From NCBI RefSeq assembly GCF_003987145.1, contig NZ_PIPL01000001.1, positions 868,001-932,000 of the forward strand: a stretch of 64,000 nucleotides of DNA, read 5' to 3'. Both the position numbers and the translations under genes were made by a program. Shown here piece by piece: positions 1 through 8,051 of the stretch (position 1 is its first letter; each line of letters opens with the position of its first letter). This stretch comes from Aliidiomarina minuta (GTDB lineage: Bacteria > Pseudomonadota > Gammaproteobacteria > Enterobacterales > Alteromonadaceae). The notes under the pieces are model-generated. The model was not told the origin of the DNA. It worked only from the letters and a program-made list of their open reading frames with translations, and did not search any database.

Positions 1-1
1 T

Positions 2-736
2 GAAATTCCTTATGAGGTGCCTGAGGAAAAAGAACTTCCTACCCGACTACAAAGTGTTTTGCAGGTGATTTACCTGATGTTTAATGAAGGGTACCTGCAA
101 AGCCACGGGGATCAACTACTCAATAACAGTCTTTCTGCAGAAGCGATACGCCTGTGCAAACTACTCAATGAGTTACTCCCCAAAGCAGATGTTCAGGGGC
201 TACTTGCGCTAATGTTACTGCATGATTCGCGGCGCAACGCGCGACAGGATGCTAACGGCGATATTATTACTCTGGATGAGCAGGACCGTAACCTGTGGGA
301 TCGACAACAAATTCATCAGGGCCTTTATTATTTAACTCAGGGATTGCAACAGCGGCCTGTCGGCCCTTATTGCCTGCAAGCCGCCATAGCGGCTATGCAT
401 GCTCAGGCGCTTAGTTACCCAAATACAGACTGGGCACAAATAACTAGTCTGTACGACGCCTTGTATCAACAGGTGCCGACGCCCGTGGTAGCACTTAACC
501 GGGCGGTAGCTATAGCTATGCGCGACGGTCCTGAAGCTGGATTGCAACTACTCGATGAGCTGGGTAACCATAAGGCCATCCAGAATTACCACCTGTACCA
601 CGCTGCCAAAGCAGATCTTTATCGCCGCAAACAGCAAACTGACAAAGCTATTGAAGCCTATCAACGGGCTCTTGACCTTACCCAGCAAGAAGCTGAAAAA
701 CGCTTTCTGCAACGCCGCCTGGACGCTTTGCAATAA
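2..736 (+). CDS. ECF42-type RNA polymerase sigma factor, C-terminal part (5' end outside window)
   Basis: This is the C-terminal part of an extracytoplasmic-function sigma factor. The reading frame is open from base 2, so the N-terminal sigma-2 region lies upstream of the window. What remains is the YLMFNEGY segment typical of this family, followed by a long helical extension resembling TPR repeats (for example ALNRAVAIAMRDGPEAGL and DKAIEAYQRALDL). This extension and the DGPF-motif gene 78 bases downstream are hallmarks of group ECF42. In that group the extension, not a separate anti-sigma factor, is thought to control activity. The GTG at 17 is internal, not the start. The partner genes suggest a three-gene unit. 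Confidence 0.85.
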   Translation, partial: EIPYEVPEEKELPTRLQSVLQVIYLMFNEGYLQSHGDQLLNNSLSAEAIRLCKLLNELLPKADVQGLLALMLLHDSRRNARQDANGDIITLDEQDRNLWDRQQIHQGLYYLTQGLQQRPVGPYCLQAAIAAMHAQALSYPNTDWAQITSLYDALYQQVPTPVVALNRAVAIAMRDGPEAGLQLLDELGNHKAIQNYHLYHAAKADLYRRKQQTDKAIEAYQRALDLTQQEAEKRFLQRRLDALQ

Positions 737-814
737 TTTTTTTATTTTTTGTCGATTTTCTGCTTCGGCTTTCGACTATCAGGTACCCACTATTCACCTG
801 GAAGCGAGGTAAAA

Positions 815-1180
815 ATGAAATATGTTGCTCTGGTTTATTATCAGGAAAGCGAAATTGACCGTATGTCAGAACGTGAATGGCATGATTTGAATCAGGAGTG
901 CGTCGCCTCTGTTGAGAAGTTGACGGAGTCCGGACATTTTGTCACGGGGCAACCCTTAGCCTCTGTAGAAAATGCCACTACAGTAAGAGTGCGCAATTCG
1001 GAAACGCTGATTTCAGACGGCCCTTTCGCTGAAACTAAAGAACAACTGGCGGGGTTTTACCTGCTTGAGGCCCGTGATTTAAACGAAGCGCTGCAACTGG
1101 CCAGCGGCATCCCACCAGCCCGTCTGGGCAGCATTGAAGTTCGCCCGGTGCGCGAGCTACCGCCTAAAGACCCGCTTTAA
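815..1180 (+). CDS. YCII-related DGPF-domain protein, partner of ECF42 sigma factor
   Basis: A 121-residue YCII/DGPF-family protein. The naming motif is visible in ISDGPFAETKEQLAGFY, in a small ferredoxin-like fold. Genes of this kind are the conserved neighbours of ECF42 sigma factors, and the gene lies directly behind one here. The biochemical role is unknown; YCII relatives act on small chlorinated or lactone-like compounds, but no catalytic inference is safe. The start at 815 (MKYVALVYY) is preferred over upstream in-frame starts because GAGGT lies just ahead and family members begin with this strand. It is probably co-transcribed with the DUF1428 gene 12 bases downstream. Confidence 0.85.
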   Translation: MKYVALVYYQESEIDRMSEREWHDLNQECVASVEKLTESGHFVTGQPLASVENATTVRVRNSETLISDGPFAETKEQLAGFYLLEARDLNEALQLASGIPPARLGSIEVRPVRELPPKDPL

Positions 1181-1192
1181 CAGGAGAATACT

Positions 1193-1546
1193 ATGAATTA
1201 CGTAGATGGTTTTTTAACTGCCGTACCTACTGCCAACAAAACAAAATACATACAGCATGCCAAAGAGGCTGCTGTTGTTTTTAAAGATCATGGCGCACTA
1301 AAAATGGTGGACTGCTGGGGTGACGATGTCCCTCAGGGAAAAGTCACCTCGATGCCTCAGGCTGTGCAATGCAAGGAAGATGAAACGGTAGTCTTTTCCT
1401 GGATAGTCTGGCCTTCCCGTGAAGTTCGCGATGAAGCTATGGCTAAAGTCATGAACGACCAGCGACTGCATCCAGATGTAAACCCCATGCCCTTCGATGG
1501 GAAACGCCTGATCTATGGCGGTTTTGCAATGATTCTTGACGAATAA
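1193..1546 (+). CDS. DUF1428 (YbaA-like) protein
   Basis: A 117-residue DUF1428 protein, related to E. coli YbaA. Diagnostic stretches are MNYVDGFLTAVPTANK at the N-terminus, the central FSWIVWPSREVRDEA and the terminal FDGKRLIYGGF. The fold is a dimeric alpha-beta barrel of the kind shared with YCII proteins, which fits its place right after the DGPF gene. No enzyme activity is established for the family. A strong AGGAG lies 7 bases before the ATG. It is probably the last gene of the sigma-factor unit, ahead of a hairpin at 1559-1593. Confidence 0.85.
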   Translation: MNYVDGFLTAVPTANKTKYIQHAKEAAVVFKDHGALKMVDCWGDDVPQGKVTSMPQAVQCKEDETVVFSWIVWPSREVRDEAMAKVMNDQRLHPDVNPMPFDGKRLIYGGFAMILDE

Positions 1547-1558
1547 CCCCTGCCCCTG

Positions 1559-1593
1559 CATTGCTGGCACGCGTTGCCCTGATGCCAGCAATG
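1559..1593 (+). terminator. Hairpin after the DUF1428 gene, possible terminator
   Basis: Perfect 11-bp arms (CATTGCTGGCA at 1559-1569 and TGCCAGCAATG at 1583-1593) enclose a 13-base loop. The hairpin lies 12 bases after the stop of the DUF1428 gene. No clear T-run follows (TAGATTA), so intrinsic termination would be weak. It may instead protect the 3' end or work with Rho. Confidence 0.4.
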
Positions 1594-1683
1594 TAGATTA
1601 AAGCGGCGAAGTACGCTATGCTGACGCCCGCAATTCACAGAGACAACCCCCGCGTTTCTAATTACCGAGATTACATATAATAC

Positions 1684-2961
1684 ATGAGTTTTAAGTCACT
1701 GGGCCTGTGTGCCCCTGTTCTGGCTGTGCTTGAAGAGCAAGGCTATACCGAACCCACGCCTATCCAGGCGAAAGCAATTCCTGCAGTGCTTGATGGACGC
1801 GATGTCATGGCCGCTGCACAGACGGGAACCGGCAAGACTGCTGGATTCACGCTCCCTATACTCGAACTGTTAAAAGACGGTGAACGGGCAAAACCCAACG
1901 AAGCGCGGGTATTAATACTTACCCCAACCCGTGAACTGGCCGCTCAGGTTGCCGAAAGCGTAGCCACTTATAGTCGCGGGCTGAACCTGAGATCCGCCGT
2001 AGTATTTGGTGGCGTTAAAATAAACCCACAAATGATGCAGTTGCGTAAAGGCGTCGATATTCTGGTAGCCACCCCAGGCCGCTTGCTGGATCTGTATCAG
2101 CAAAATGCGGTGAAGTTTCCAAAGCTGGAAATGCTGGTACTGGATGAAGCCGACCGCATGCTGGATATGGGCTTTATTCACGACATTAAACGCATACTTA
2201 AAGTCTTGCCTGCTAAGCGTCAGAACTTACTGTTCTCAGCCACTTTTTCCACCGAAATCCGTGCGCTGGCTAAAGGTATGGTCAATGACCCGATCGAGAT
2301 TTCAGTAAGTCCTGAAAACACCACCGCTGAACGTGTCGAGCAAATGGTGTATCCGGTGACCAAAGCGCAGAAAGCGGCTTTACTGGTGACCTTGATAAAA
2401 GAACTAAACCAACCGCAAATACTGGTATTCACGCGCACCAAACACGGTGCTAATAAGCTGACCAAGCAACTTTGCAGTGCCGGTTTCCAGGCCGCGGCCA
2501 TTCACGGCAATAAAAGTCAGGGAGCCCGTACCAAGGCTCTTAGCGCTTTTAAATCCGGCGAAATGCAGGTATTGGTCGCAACCGATATTGCAGCCCGCGG
2601 ACTGGATATTGATTTATTGCCGTATGTGGTCAACTACGACCTGCCGCAGGTTGCCGAAGATTACGTTCATCGGATTGGTCGTACAGGCCGTGCCGGCTCC
2701 AGTGGAACCGCACTATCACTGGTGTGCGATGAAGAAATCAAACAACTGCGTGCCATTGAACGCTTTACCGGTCAAAAAGTCATCCAGAATGACATGCAGG
2801 AGTACAAAAGTCAGTTTGATACTGTATCCCTTGCCGGACCGGGCAAGAGCATTCCCAAGCCAGCGCGCAGCCAGCCTCGCCGCGGCTCCCCCGGTGGTCA
2901 CCAAAGCACACAGGGTGAACGAGCCAGAAATCACAGTTCTGGCAGACGTCGCCAGGGTTAA
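1684..2961 (+). CDS. rhlE: ATP-dependent DEAD-box RNA helicase RhlE
   Basis: A 425-residue DEAD-box RNA helicase. The order of motifs is complete: the Q-motif region (GYTEPTPIQAKAIP), Walker A AAQTGTGKT near residue 45, PTRELAAQ, TPGRLLDL, the VLDEADRMLDMGF box, SAT (LLFSATF), and in the second RecA domain ATDIAARGLDI and HRIGRTGRAG. The basic tail (QPRRGSPGGHQS, SSGRRRQG) is typical of RhlE and binds RNA nonspecifically. E. coli RhlE works in ribosome assembly and RNA decay. The closest alternatives, SrmB or DeaD, have different C-terminal extensions. It is transcribed alone, convergent with the barrel protein gene. Confidence 0.93.
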   Translation: MSFKSLGLCAPVLAVLEEQGYTEPTPIQAKAIPAVLDGRDVMAAAQTGTGKTAGFTLPILELLKDGERAKPNEARVLILTPTRELAAQVAESVATYSRGLNLRSAVVFGGVKINPQMMQLRKGVDILVATPGRLLDLYQQNAVKFPKLEMLVLDEADRMLDMGFIHDIKRILKVLPAKRQNLLFSATFSTEIRALAKGMVNDPIEISVSPENTTAERVEQMVYPVTKAQKAALLVTLIKELNQPQILVFTRTKHGANKLTKQLCSAGFQAAAIHGNKSQGARTKALSAFKSGEMQVLVATDIAARGLDIDLLPYVVNYDLPQVAEDYVHRIGRTGRAGSSGTALSLVCDEEIKQLRAIERFTGQKVIQNDMQEYKSQFDTVSLAGPGKSIPKPARSQPRRGSPGGHQSTQGERARNHSSGRRRQG

Positions 2962-3018
2962 TTCTGCATACCGAAAATTGCGCTCTTCAGTATAATGAGG
3001 AGCGCAGTCGCCTATTCT

Positions 3019-3600
3019 CTAAAAGCGAACCCCTAACGATAAACGTGCTACTGAATAATCAAAATCTGACATCTCGTATTCCAGACTGACGTGAGTCCGG
3101 GGCAGAAAATTAGCGCGCAATCCACCGCCATATATCACTGCTGTTTCACTTTGCCCGGTAAAAAACTCGCCTGATGCATGCCGCATATCAGCAATACCCA
3201 GAGTCCCGTAGACAGACCACATAGGCGCTACCCGCAAGCGTGGTACCAAAGCAAGCGACCAGGACTCGAAACGGGTATTATCTTCCCGATTAATTGGAGT
3301 ACAGATCACATCATCACCCGGGGAACAATAAGTGCGACTGTGATAGTCTCCGCGCTCATACATAGCCCGGACACCCAGATTATTCATCAGCCGATAATGA
3401 GCACTGACACCAAACATTGAAGATGAATCGTTAATATCCGAATATAAGAATTCTCCCGAGTCGGTCGTGTAATCCAGATCACCGTGTCCCCAGTGCCCGG
3501 AAAAAGTCCAGTTCCCGGAAAATGCCTGGGCTACTCCGCTGAATAACACGGCACTTAACAATGAACTCATAAGCAAACCTGACCAATACATCCGTCTCAT
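3019..3600 (-). CDS. Small outer-membrane beta-barrel protein
   Basis: A 193-residue predicted outer-membrane protein. It has a signal peptide (MRRMYWSGLLMSSLLSAVLFSGVA, cut after AQA), alternating aromatic and polar strands, and a terminal strand ending ARLSLGVRF, the C-terminal Phe signature read by the Bam machinery. The size suits an eight-stranded OmpA/OmpX-like barrel. One cysteine pair (YCSPGDDVICTP) could form a disulfide in an outer loop. The start at 3600 is chosen because AAAGGAGAT sits 6 bases ahead, while an upstream in-frame start at 3636 lacks this. Function is not recognised. Confidence 0.8.
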   Translation of the reverse strand: MRRMYWSGLLMSSLLSAVLFSGVAQAFSGNWTFSGHWGHGDLDYTTDSGEFLYSDINDSSSMFGVSAHYRLMNNLGVRAMYERGDYHSRTYCSPGDDVICTPINREDNTRFESWSLALVPRLRVAPMWSVYGTLGIADMRHASGEFFTGQSETAVIYGGGLRANFLPRTHVSLEYEMSDFDYSVARLSLGVRF

Positions 3601-3676
3601 TGTTATATCTCCTTTAAAACTATACCTAGTAATCACTAACTAATAGCACAAAGCTTTCAGCCTTGCCCATCGGAGC

Positions 3677-3976
3677 TTATTGCCTGTCGCGGATAGCCTT
3701 AATCAACTGATCTTTATTCATATCACTACGCCCTTTAATATCAAGTTGTTGCGCGCGATTGTAAAGTTCATCGTAACTTCGTTCCTGCAGCGATGTATTC
3801 GGGTTACCACTGCCCTGAGTGCTTTCATTAGGAGTACGCCCTTCTTCCCGCCGCTGCTTGTTCACAGTACGTGACGCTATCTCTTTTGCTTCCTTCTCGC
3901 TTTTACCATTCGCTAGCTGATCTTCCTTGATATGTTGATACTGTCGCTCGTCTTTATCACTCCACACGTCTGGCAT
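3677..3976 (-). CDS. Small Rho-N (SAP-like) domain protein
   Basis: A 99-residue, highly charged protein. The N-terminal half (WSDKDERQYQHIKEDQLANG, then EKEAKEIASRTVNKQRREEG) recurs in many proteobacterial stress-linked small proteins. The C-terminal YDELYNRAQQLDIKGRSDM plus NKDQLIKAIRDRQ is a Rho-N/SAP-like helix-extended-loop-helix that can bind nucleic acid. Such proteins are often labelled plasmid stabilisation protein without experiment. A strong GAGGAGG precedes the ATG. No partner toxin or antitoxin is nearby, so I would not call it an addiction module. It is monocistronic. Confidence 0.7.
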   Translation of the reverse strand: MPDVWSDKDERQYQHIKEDQLANGKSEKEAKEIASRTVNKQRREEGRTPNESTQGSGNPNTSLQERSYDELYNRAQQLDIKGRSDMNKDQLIKAIRDRQ

Positions 3977-4008
3977 ACGGCCTCCTCATTTATTTAGTCT
4001 TCACCTTG

Positions 4009-4014
4009 ATTATA
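4009..4014 (-). promoter_or_regulatory. Candidate -10 element for the Rho-N domain gene
   Basis: On the minus strand GGCTATAAT gives a TATAAT hexamer 33 bases before the start codon at 3976. There is no good -35 at 16-18 bases. The CTATAAT form would suit the stress sigma factor RpoS, but this is a guess from sequence alone. Confidence 0.3.
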
Positions 4015-4086
4015 GCCAGTCTATAAATATTGAGCTAAGGTTCTCCTTAAAGCTTATGATTAAATTAAAGTCTAAAAGAGGCGAAA

Positions 4087-5139
4087 ATGCAGCGGAACGC
4101 AAAATTACGCACCGGTGTTGTCGGGCTTGGCTATTTCGGTGCTTTCCACGCCGAAAAACATGCCACCTTACCTTCTTGTGAATTAGTAGCTGTCGCCGAT
4201 ACCGACCTCAAAAAAGTGCATAAAGTCAGTATGGAGCATGATGTTCAGGGGTTTAACAGCCATCACGATTTAATTGGGCAGGTAGACGCCGTGAGCATAG
4301 CAACGCCCGCGGAATCACATTATCAGGTAGCCCGCGATTTTCTGCAGGAGGGGGTTCATGTGCTGCTGGAAAAACCTATTGCCAGTAACGCCAAACAAGC
4401 ACGAGAACTGATTCAGCTTGCCAATCAGCATCACTGTATCTTGCAAATTGGTCATTTAGAACGTTTTAATCCTGTGTTTATTGCCCTGCCTCAATCCTTG
4501 CAAAAACCTGAGTATATAGAAAGCCATCGTCTCACCCAGTTTCAAAGCCGCGGACAGGATGTCAACGTGGTGCTGGATCTCATGATCCACGATATCGATC
4601 TGGTTCATGCGCTTATACCATCTGAAGTAATTCAAGTGCAGGCAAAAGGTGTTTGCGTATATTCAAAGACGGTAGATTTAGTCAATGCTATCCTATACTT
4701 TGCGAATGGCTCTGTCGCCAATCTTACCGCCAGCCGTGCAAGTATAGAACCCAGGCGAGCTATCCACTTGTTTCAGGAACAGGCCTATACCTGCCTGGAT
4801 ATGCAGCATAAGACCATTACCACGCAACAACAAAAGGGCAAAGCACAACCAGTTGTGGACACTATAAGACTGCAAAATGAAGACACGCTGCGCGCAGAAA
4901 TAGCCTCTTTCGCAGAAGCAGTACAAAATCAAAAACCGCCCTTAGTAAGCGGAGACGATGGCCTTAAAGCAATCAGCACAGCCCGTAGAATATGCCTCGC
5001 CATGCAACGGAGTAATCCCGACAACCCACTTCCTTTACGTGAAGAAACACAGTATCAGAAACGGCATATCGCTTACGATCGACACCCGGAAACGCGCGAA
5101 ATATTTTTCTCACGACCATCTTTGGTAAAGGGTCTTTAA
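4087..5139 (+). CDS. Gfo/Idh/MocA oxidoreductase, GnnA-like (UDP-GlcNAc 3-dehydrogenase candidate)
   Basis: A 350-residue NAD(P)-dependent oxidoreductase. The Rossmann motif is TGVVGLGYFGAFHA near residue 10 and the family EKP motif is VLLEKPIA near residue 95. The region GHLERFNPVF, ESHRLTQFQSRGQDV and VVLDLMIHDIDLVH matches the subgroup containing GnnA, which oxidises the 3-OH of UDP-GlcNAc so that GnnB can aminate it for 2,3-diaminoglucose lipid A. WlbA/WbpB-type enzymes acting on UDP-GlcNAc uronate are the main alternative. Three bases separate it from the aminotransferase gene, so the two form a unit. The C-terminal 40 residues (RHPETREIFFSRPSL) extend past the usual fold. Confidence 0.75.
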   Translation: MQRNAKLRTGVVGLGYFGAFHAEKHATLPSCELVAVADTDLKKVHKVSMEHDVQGFNSHHDLIGQVDAVSIATPAESHYQVARDFLQEGVHVLLEKPIASNAKQARELIQLANQHHCILQIGHLERFNPVFIALPQSLQKPEYIESHRLTQFQSRGQDVNVVLDLMIHDIDLVHALIPSEVIQVQAKGVCVYSKTVDLVNAILYFANGSVANLTASRASIEPRRAIHLFQEQAYTCLDMQHKTITTQQQKGKAQPVVDTIRLQNEDTLRAEIASFAEAVQNQKPPLVSGDDGLKAISTARRICLAMQRSNPDNPLPLREETQYQKRHIAYDRHPETREIFFSRPSLVKGL

Positions 5140-5142
5140 CCT

Positions 5143-6255
5143 ATGATTCCTGTTTTCAGTCCTACACCTCAGCACCAACATGCAGAACCAGAAGTAACCC
5201 TGGCCATCCAGCAGGTGCTGACTAGCGGTCAATTTATATTAGGCTCTCAGGTAACTGCTTTCGAGCAAGAAGTAGCTACTTACCTGGGAGTCGAACATGC
5301 CATTGGTCTCGCTTCGGGAACTGACGCACTGCATTTGGCCCTGCTTGGAGCTGGTATAGGTCCCGGAGACGAAGTCATCACCTCGCCTTTTACCTTTATA
5401 GCCACCGTAGAAGCCATTTATTATTGTGGGGCCAAACCGGTCTTTGCAGATATTGATCCAGTTAGCCTGAACATTGATCCAGAGCGAGTGGCAAAAGCCG
5501 TCACTAAGCGTACTAAAGCGATTTTACCTGTTCATTTATTTGGTCTCGCTGCCGACATGGAGCCACTGCTTGAACTGGCCAGAGCACATCAGCTAAAGGT
5601 GATTGAAGACTGCGCTCAAGCATTCGGCGCGCGTTATAGAAACCAGCTGGCAGGCAGTTTTGGTGACGCTGGTTGCTTTAGCTTCTTTCCCACCAAAAAT
5701 TTAGCAGGTTATGGTGATGGCGGTATGCTGACCACCAATGATAAAGAGCTCGCGGAAAACGTTCTGGCTTTACGTAATCACGGAAGTAAACACCGCTACC
5801 ACCATGACAAATTAGGCTTCAATAGCCGACTCGATGAAATTCAGGCAGCCGCGTTGCGCATTAAGCTTCAATATATAGATACCTTTAACCAGTCCAGACG
5901 TGATATCGCTGATGCTTATAATAAGGCTTTTGAGAGCCTTCCCATCCAGCGTCCTCAAGCCCCGGAGCATTGTCACCATGTGTACGGACAATATACCATT
6001 CAAACTGACAACAGAGACCAGCTAAAATCAGCGCTACAACACGAAGACATAGGCTCTGCGGTGTATTACCCCATCCCCTTACATCAGCAGCCGGTTTGTA
6101 AGCCAGACTCAGCCGGAGCCGTTTTCAATACCAGTGAGCAAGCGGCAGCACGTTGTTTGTCACTGCCTGTGTTTCCGGGCATGACCGAACAACAAGTTGA
6201 GAAGGTCACCGATGTCGTTGGTGACTTTTATCGTACAAAAAGCTGTCTTACCTAA
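5143..6255 (+). CDS. DegT/DnrJ/EryC1/StrS sugar aminotransferase, GnnB-like
   Basis: A 370-residue PLP-dependent aminotransferase for a nucleotide-linked keto sugar. Family marks are GLASGTDALHLAL near residue 55, PVHLFGLAADM near 130, VIEDCAQAFGA at 153-163 and the Schiff-base lysine K185 in FSFFPTKNLAGYGDGGM. It follows the Gfo/Idh/MocA gene by 3 bases, so it very probably aminates that enzyme's product. UDP-GlcNAc3N for lipid A (GnnB) or a WbpE-like reaction are the two readings. No acyltransferase or glycosyltransferase accompanies the pair. Its last 8 bases overlap the end of the convergent murI. Confidence 0.8.
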   Translation: MIPVFSPTPQHQHAEPEVTLAIQQVLTSGQFILGSQVTAFEQEVATYLGVEHAIGLASGTDALHLALLGAGIGPGDEVITSPFTFIATVEAIYYCGAKPVFADIDPVSLNIDPERVAKAVTKRTKAILPVHLFGLAADMEPLLELARAHQLKVIEDCAQAFGARYRNQLAGSFGDAGCFSFFPTKNLAGYGDGGMLTTNDKELAENVLALRNHGSKHRYHHDKLGFNSRLDEIQAAALRIKLQYIDTFNQSRRDIADAYNKAFESLPIQRPQAPEHCHHVYGQYTIQTDNRDQLKSALQHEDIGSAVYYPIPLHQQPVCKPDSAGAVFNTSEQAAARCLSLPVFPGMTEQQVEKVTDVVGDFYRTKSCLT

Positions 6256-7009
6256 AACTGAGCAATGGAGTGAGCTGAGCCACCCGCTCTGCATCATCTT
6301 CTTTGCCAGAAGAGTAGAAACTGATAAGGCCAGTTGGACCCGATATTGCTGGCGGCACCGAGTTAAACAGGTGACGCACAGTGCCTTCGTTGCCATCAAT
6401 AATATTAACAGGCCGCGCAAAAAGCTTCGCGATGCAGCTTTTAAAATAGATAAAGTGGGTACACCCCAGCACCAGACTTTCATACTCTGCCAGATGCAGA
6501 CCGCTTAAACGCTCCTGAATATAATGTTTAACTGCCGCTGAATCAAAATCAAAAGACTCAGCGAAAGACACCAGTTCGTCCATAGCTAAGCGCTCAACCT
6601 GCTGTTCGCTGTCAAGACTGCTCAGTAATTCGCTTAATTTACTTTCCTGCAATGTCAAAGAAGTCGCCATGACCAGAACTTTGCCACCGTTATTGCGAGC
6701 AATAGCAGGCTTAATCGCTGGCTCCATACCGATCACCGGAAAACTATAACGTTGTCGCAAGTCCTCAATAGCCACCGCCGTTGCCGTGTTACAGGCCACG
6801 ACCAGGGCCTCAATATTCTTTTCCACCAGAAAATCCGCGGCCTGAATCACCCGCTGGCGAACCAGCTGCCGGGGTTTGCTACCATAAGGAACAAAGTCGG
6901 TATCCGCGTAATACAGATAGTTGCGTTGTGGGCAAAGCCTGGCAGCACTGCCCAGTACAGTTAATCCGCCGATACCTGAATCAAAAAATGCGATGCTCAA
7001 AGGGTTCAT
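6248..7009 (-). CDS. murI: Glutamate racemase
   Basis: A 253-residue cofactor-independent glutamate racemase that makes D-glutamate for peptidoglycan. The N-terminal FFDSGIGGLTVL carries Asp10. The two catalytic cysteines are C73 in VVACNTATAVA and C183 in LVLGCTHFIYF. The YADTDFVPYGSK segment is also a family mark. Length is normal. The ATG at 7009 has GGAG (TCAGGAGATAAT) upstream. It is convergent with the aminotransferase gene, with 8 shared bases, so there is no room for a separate intergenic terminator. Confidence 0.95.
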   Translation of the reverse strand: MNPLSIAFFDSGIGGLTVLGSAARLCPQRNYLYYADTDFVPYGSKPRQLVRQRVIQAADFLVEKNIEALVVACNTATAVAIEDLRQRYSFPVIGMEPAIKPAIARNNGGKVLVMATSLTLQESKLSELLSSLDSEQQVERLAMDELVSFAESFDFDSAAVKHYIQERLSGLHLAEYESLVLGCTHFIYFKSCIAKLFARPVNIIDGNEGTVRHLFNSVPPAISGPTGLISFYSSGKEDDAERVAQLTPLLSFR

Positions 7010-7060
7010 TATCTCCTGACTATGCTGATAAGTTAAACTTTGAGCTGGTACTATATCACT

Positions 7061-7096
7061 AATAAAAAGCGCCCGTTATCATCAATAACGGGCGCT
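7061..7096 (-). terminator. Rho-independent terminator of ompW
   Basis: Perfect 12-bp arms (AGCGCCCGTTAT at 7068-7079 and ATAACGGGCGCT at 7085-7096) flank a 5-base loop. On the minus strand the stem is followed by TTTTTATT, a proper U-run. It lies 19 bases after the ompW stop and upstream of murI, isolating the two. Confidence 0.88.
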
Positions 7097-7114
7097 GAAA
7101 AACTGACCGAAAAG

Positions 7115-7813
7115 TTAGAAATTCCAGCGTAAGCCTGCCATAGCAACGACTGGGTCTATCTGCACATCTACACTTTGTATCGTATTACCATTGACCCGCA
7201 CTCGACCTGTGGTCTCAATATCCATTTTGCTAACCATTAAATGCGCGCCCAGGTTATCAGTAAACTTAATATTAATGCCCACCTGTAAAGCAAAACCAAA
7301 GGAATCCTTCAGCGATAAACTTACCGTATCGGAGTCCGTAGTAACCCCCAAGTCCTGCAAAGCACCGGTTAAGTCGCTATGCACACTTTCACTAAAGAAC
7401 GTAGTGTAATTCAGGCCCAATCCGACAAAAGGTTGCACCCGATCACTGCCAGTATCAAAATAATACTGAGCCAGCAAAGTCGGCGGTAGGTGCTTCGTAT
7501 CGCCAATATTAAGTCCATCAATAGCCGAACCTTTGACTTTAATATCATGACTAAAAGGTGTGGCCGCAATTAACTGAACGCCCCAGTTAGGTGTGAACCT
7601 GTAATCAATAGTCAAACCCAGCTGAGTATTATTATTTACTGAAGCCTCTGTAGAACCTTCAGGCAAACCCGCTACCTGTTCAATAACATCCAGATTGGAA
7701 CTACTGCTATCAGGAGCAACCCATATAGGCCCTACATTCACTCCCCATTCTGCCATCGCTGGTACAGTAGCCAAACTCAGTAAGACACCGGTTAGTACAA
7801 CGTGCTTTTTCAT
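7115..7813 (-). CDS. ompW: OmpW family outer-membrane protein
   Basis: A 232-residue OmpW-family eight-stranded barrel, thought to form a narrow hydrophobic channel through the outer membrane. The signal peptide MKKHVVLTGVLLSLATVPAMA precedes the mature EWGVNVGPIWVAP. Family regions include NNNTQLGLTIDYRFTPNWGV, LPPTLLAQYYFD and VQPFVGLGLNYTTFF; the protein ends GLRWNF with the C-terminal Phe. The start at 7813 is preferred over a GTG at 7825 because GGAG lies 6 bases ahead and the signal peptide begins there. It is monocistronic with its own terminator. Confidence 0.9.
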   Translation of the reverse strand: MKKHVVLTGVLLSLATVPAMAEWGVNVGPIWVAPDSSSSNLDVIEQVAGLPEGSTEASVNNNTQLGLTIDYRFTPNWGVQLIAATPFSHDIKVKGSAIDGLNIGDTKHLPPTLLAQYYFDTGSDRVQPFVGLGLNYTTFFSESVHSDLTGALQDLGVTTDSDTVSLSLKDSFGFALQVGINIKFTDNLGAHLMVSKMDIETTGRVRVNGNTIQSVDVQIDPVVAMAGLRWNF

Positions 7814-8051
7814 GCTCTTCTCCACGTATTGAATATGCGGCTATTGTGCTCCTTCCTACCTGGCAAACCTTGTGCCTGATCAAAGGCTAACGGCGGTAGT
7901 ATGCGACTCAAGACTAACTATTGTTGTATATCAAGTTATAGGTAGCTGTACGCTCCGGTTTGTATGTAAATGAGAAGTTAATCCTATACAACAAAGAGGC
8001 AGTTATAACCTAAACTGTTCGTTTAATCGTTGCCTGACAAAGAGAGCTGCT

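Noticed and set aside
2477..2995. 172-codon ORF in another frame of rhlE
   Set aside because: It lies inside conserved helicase motifs in the correct frame; the alternative translation has no domain and no ribosome site.
2975..3005. Hairpin GCGCTC...GAGCGC after rhlE as a terminator
   Set aside because: The stem is only about 6 bp, the loop is long and there is no T-run.
3677..3976. Reading the small charged protein as a plasmid stabilisation or toxin-antitoxin protein
   Set aside because: No partner gene is adjacent and the C-terminal domain is Rho-N/SAP-like; the common label has no support here.
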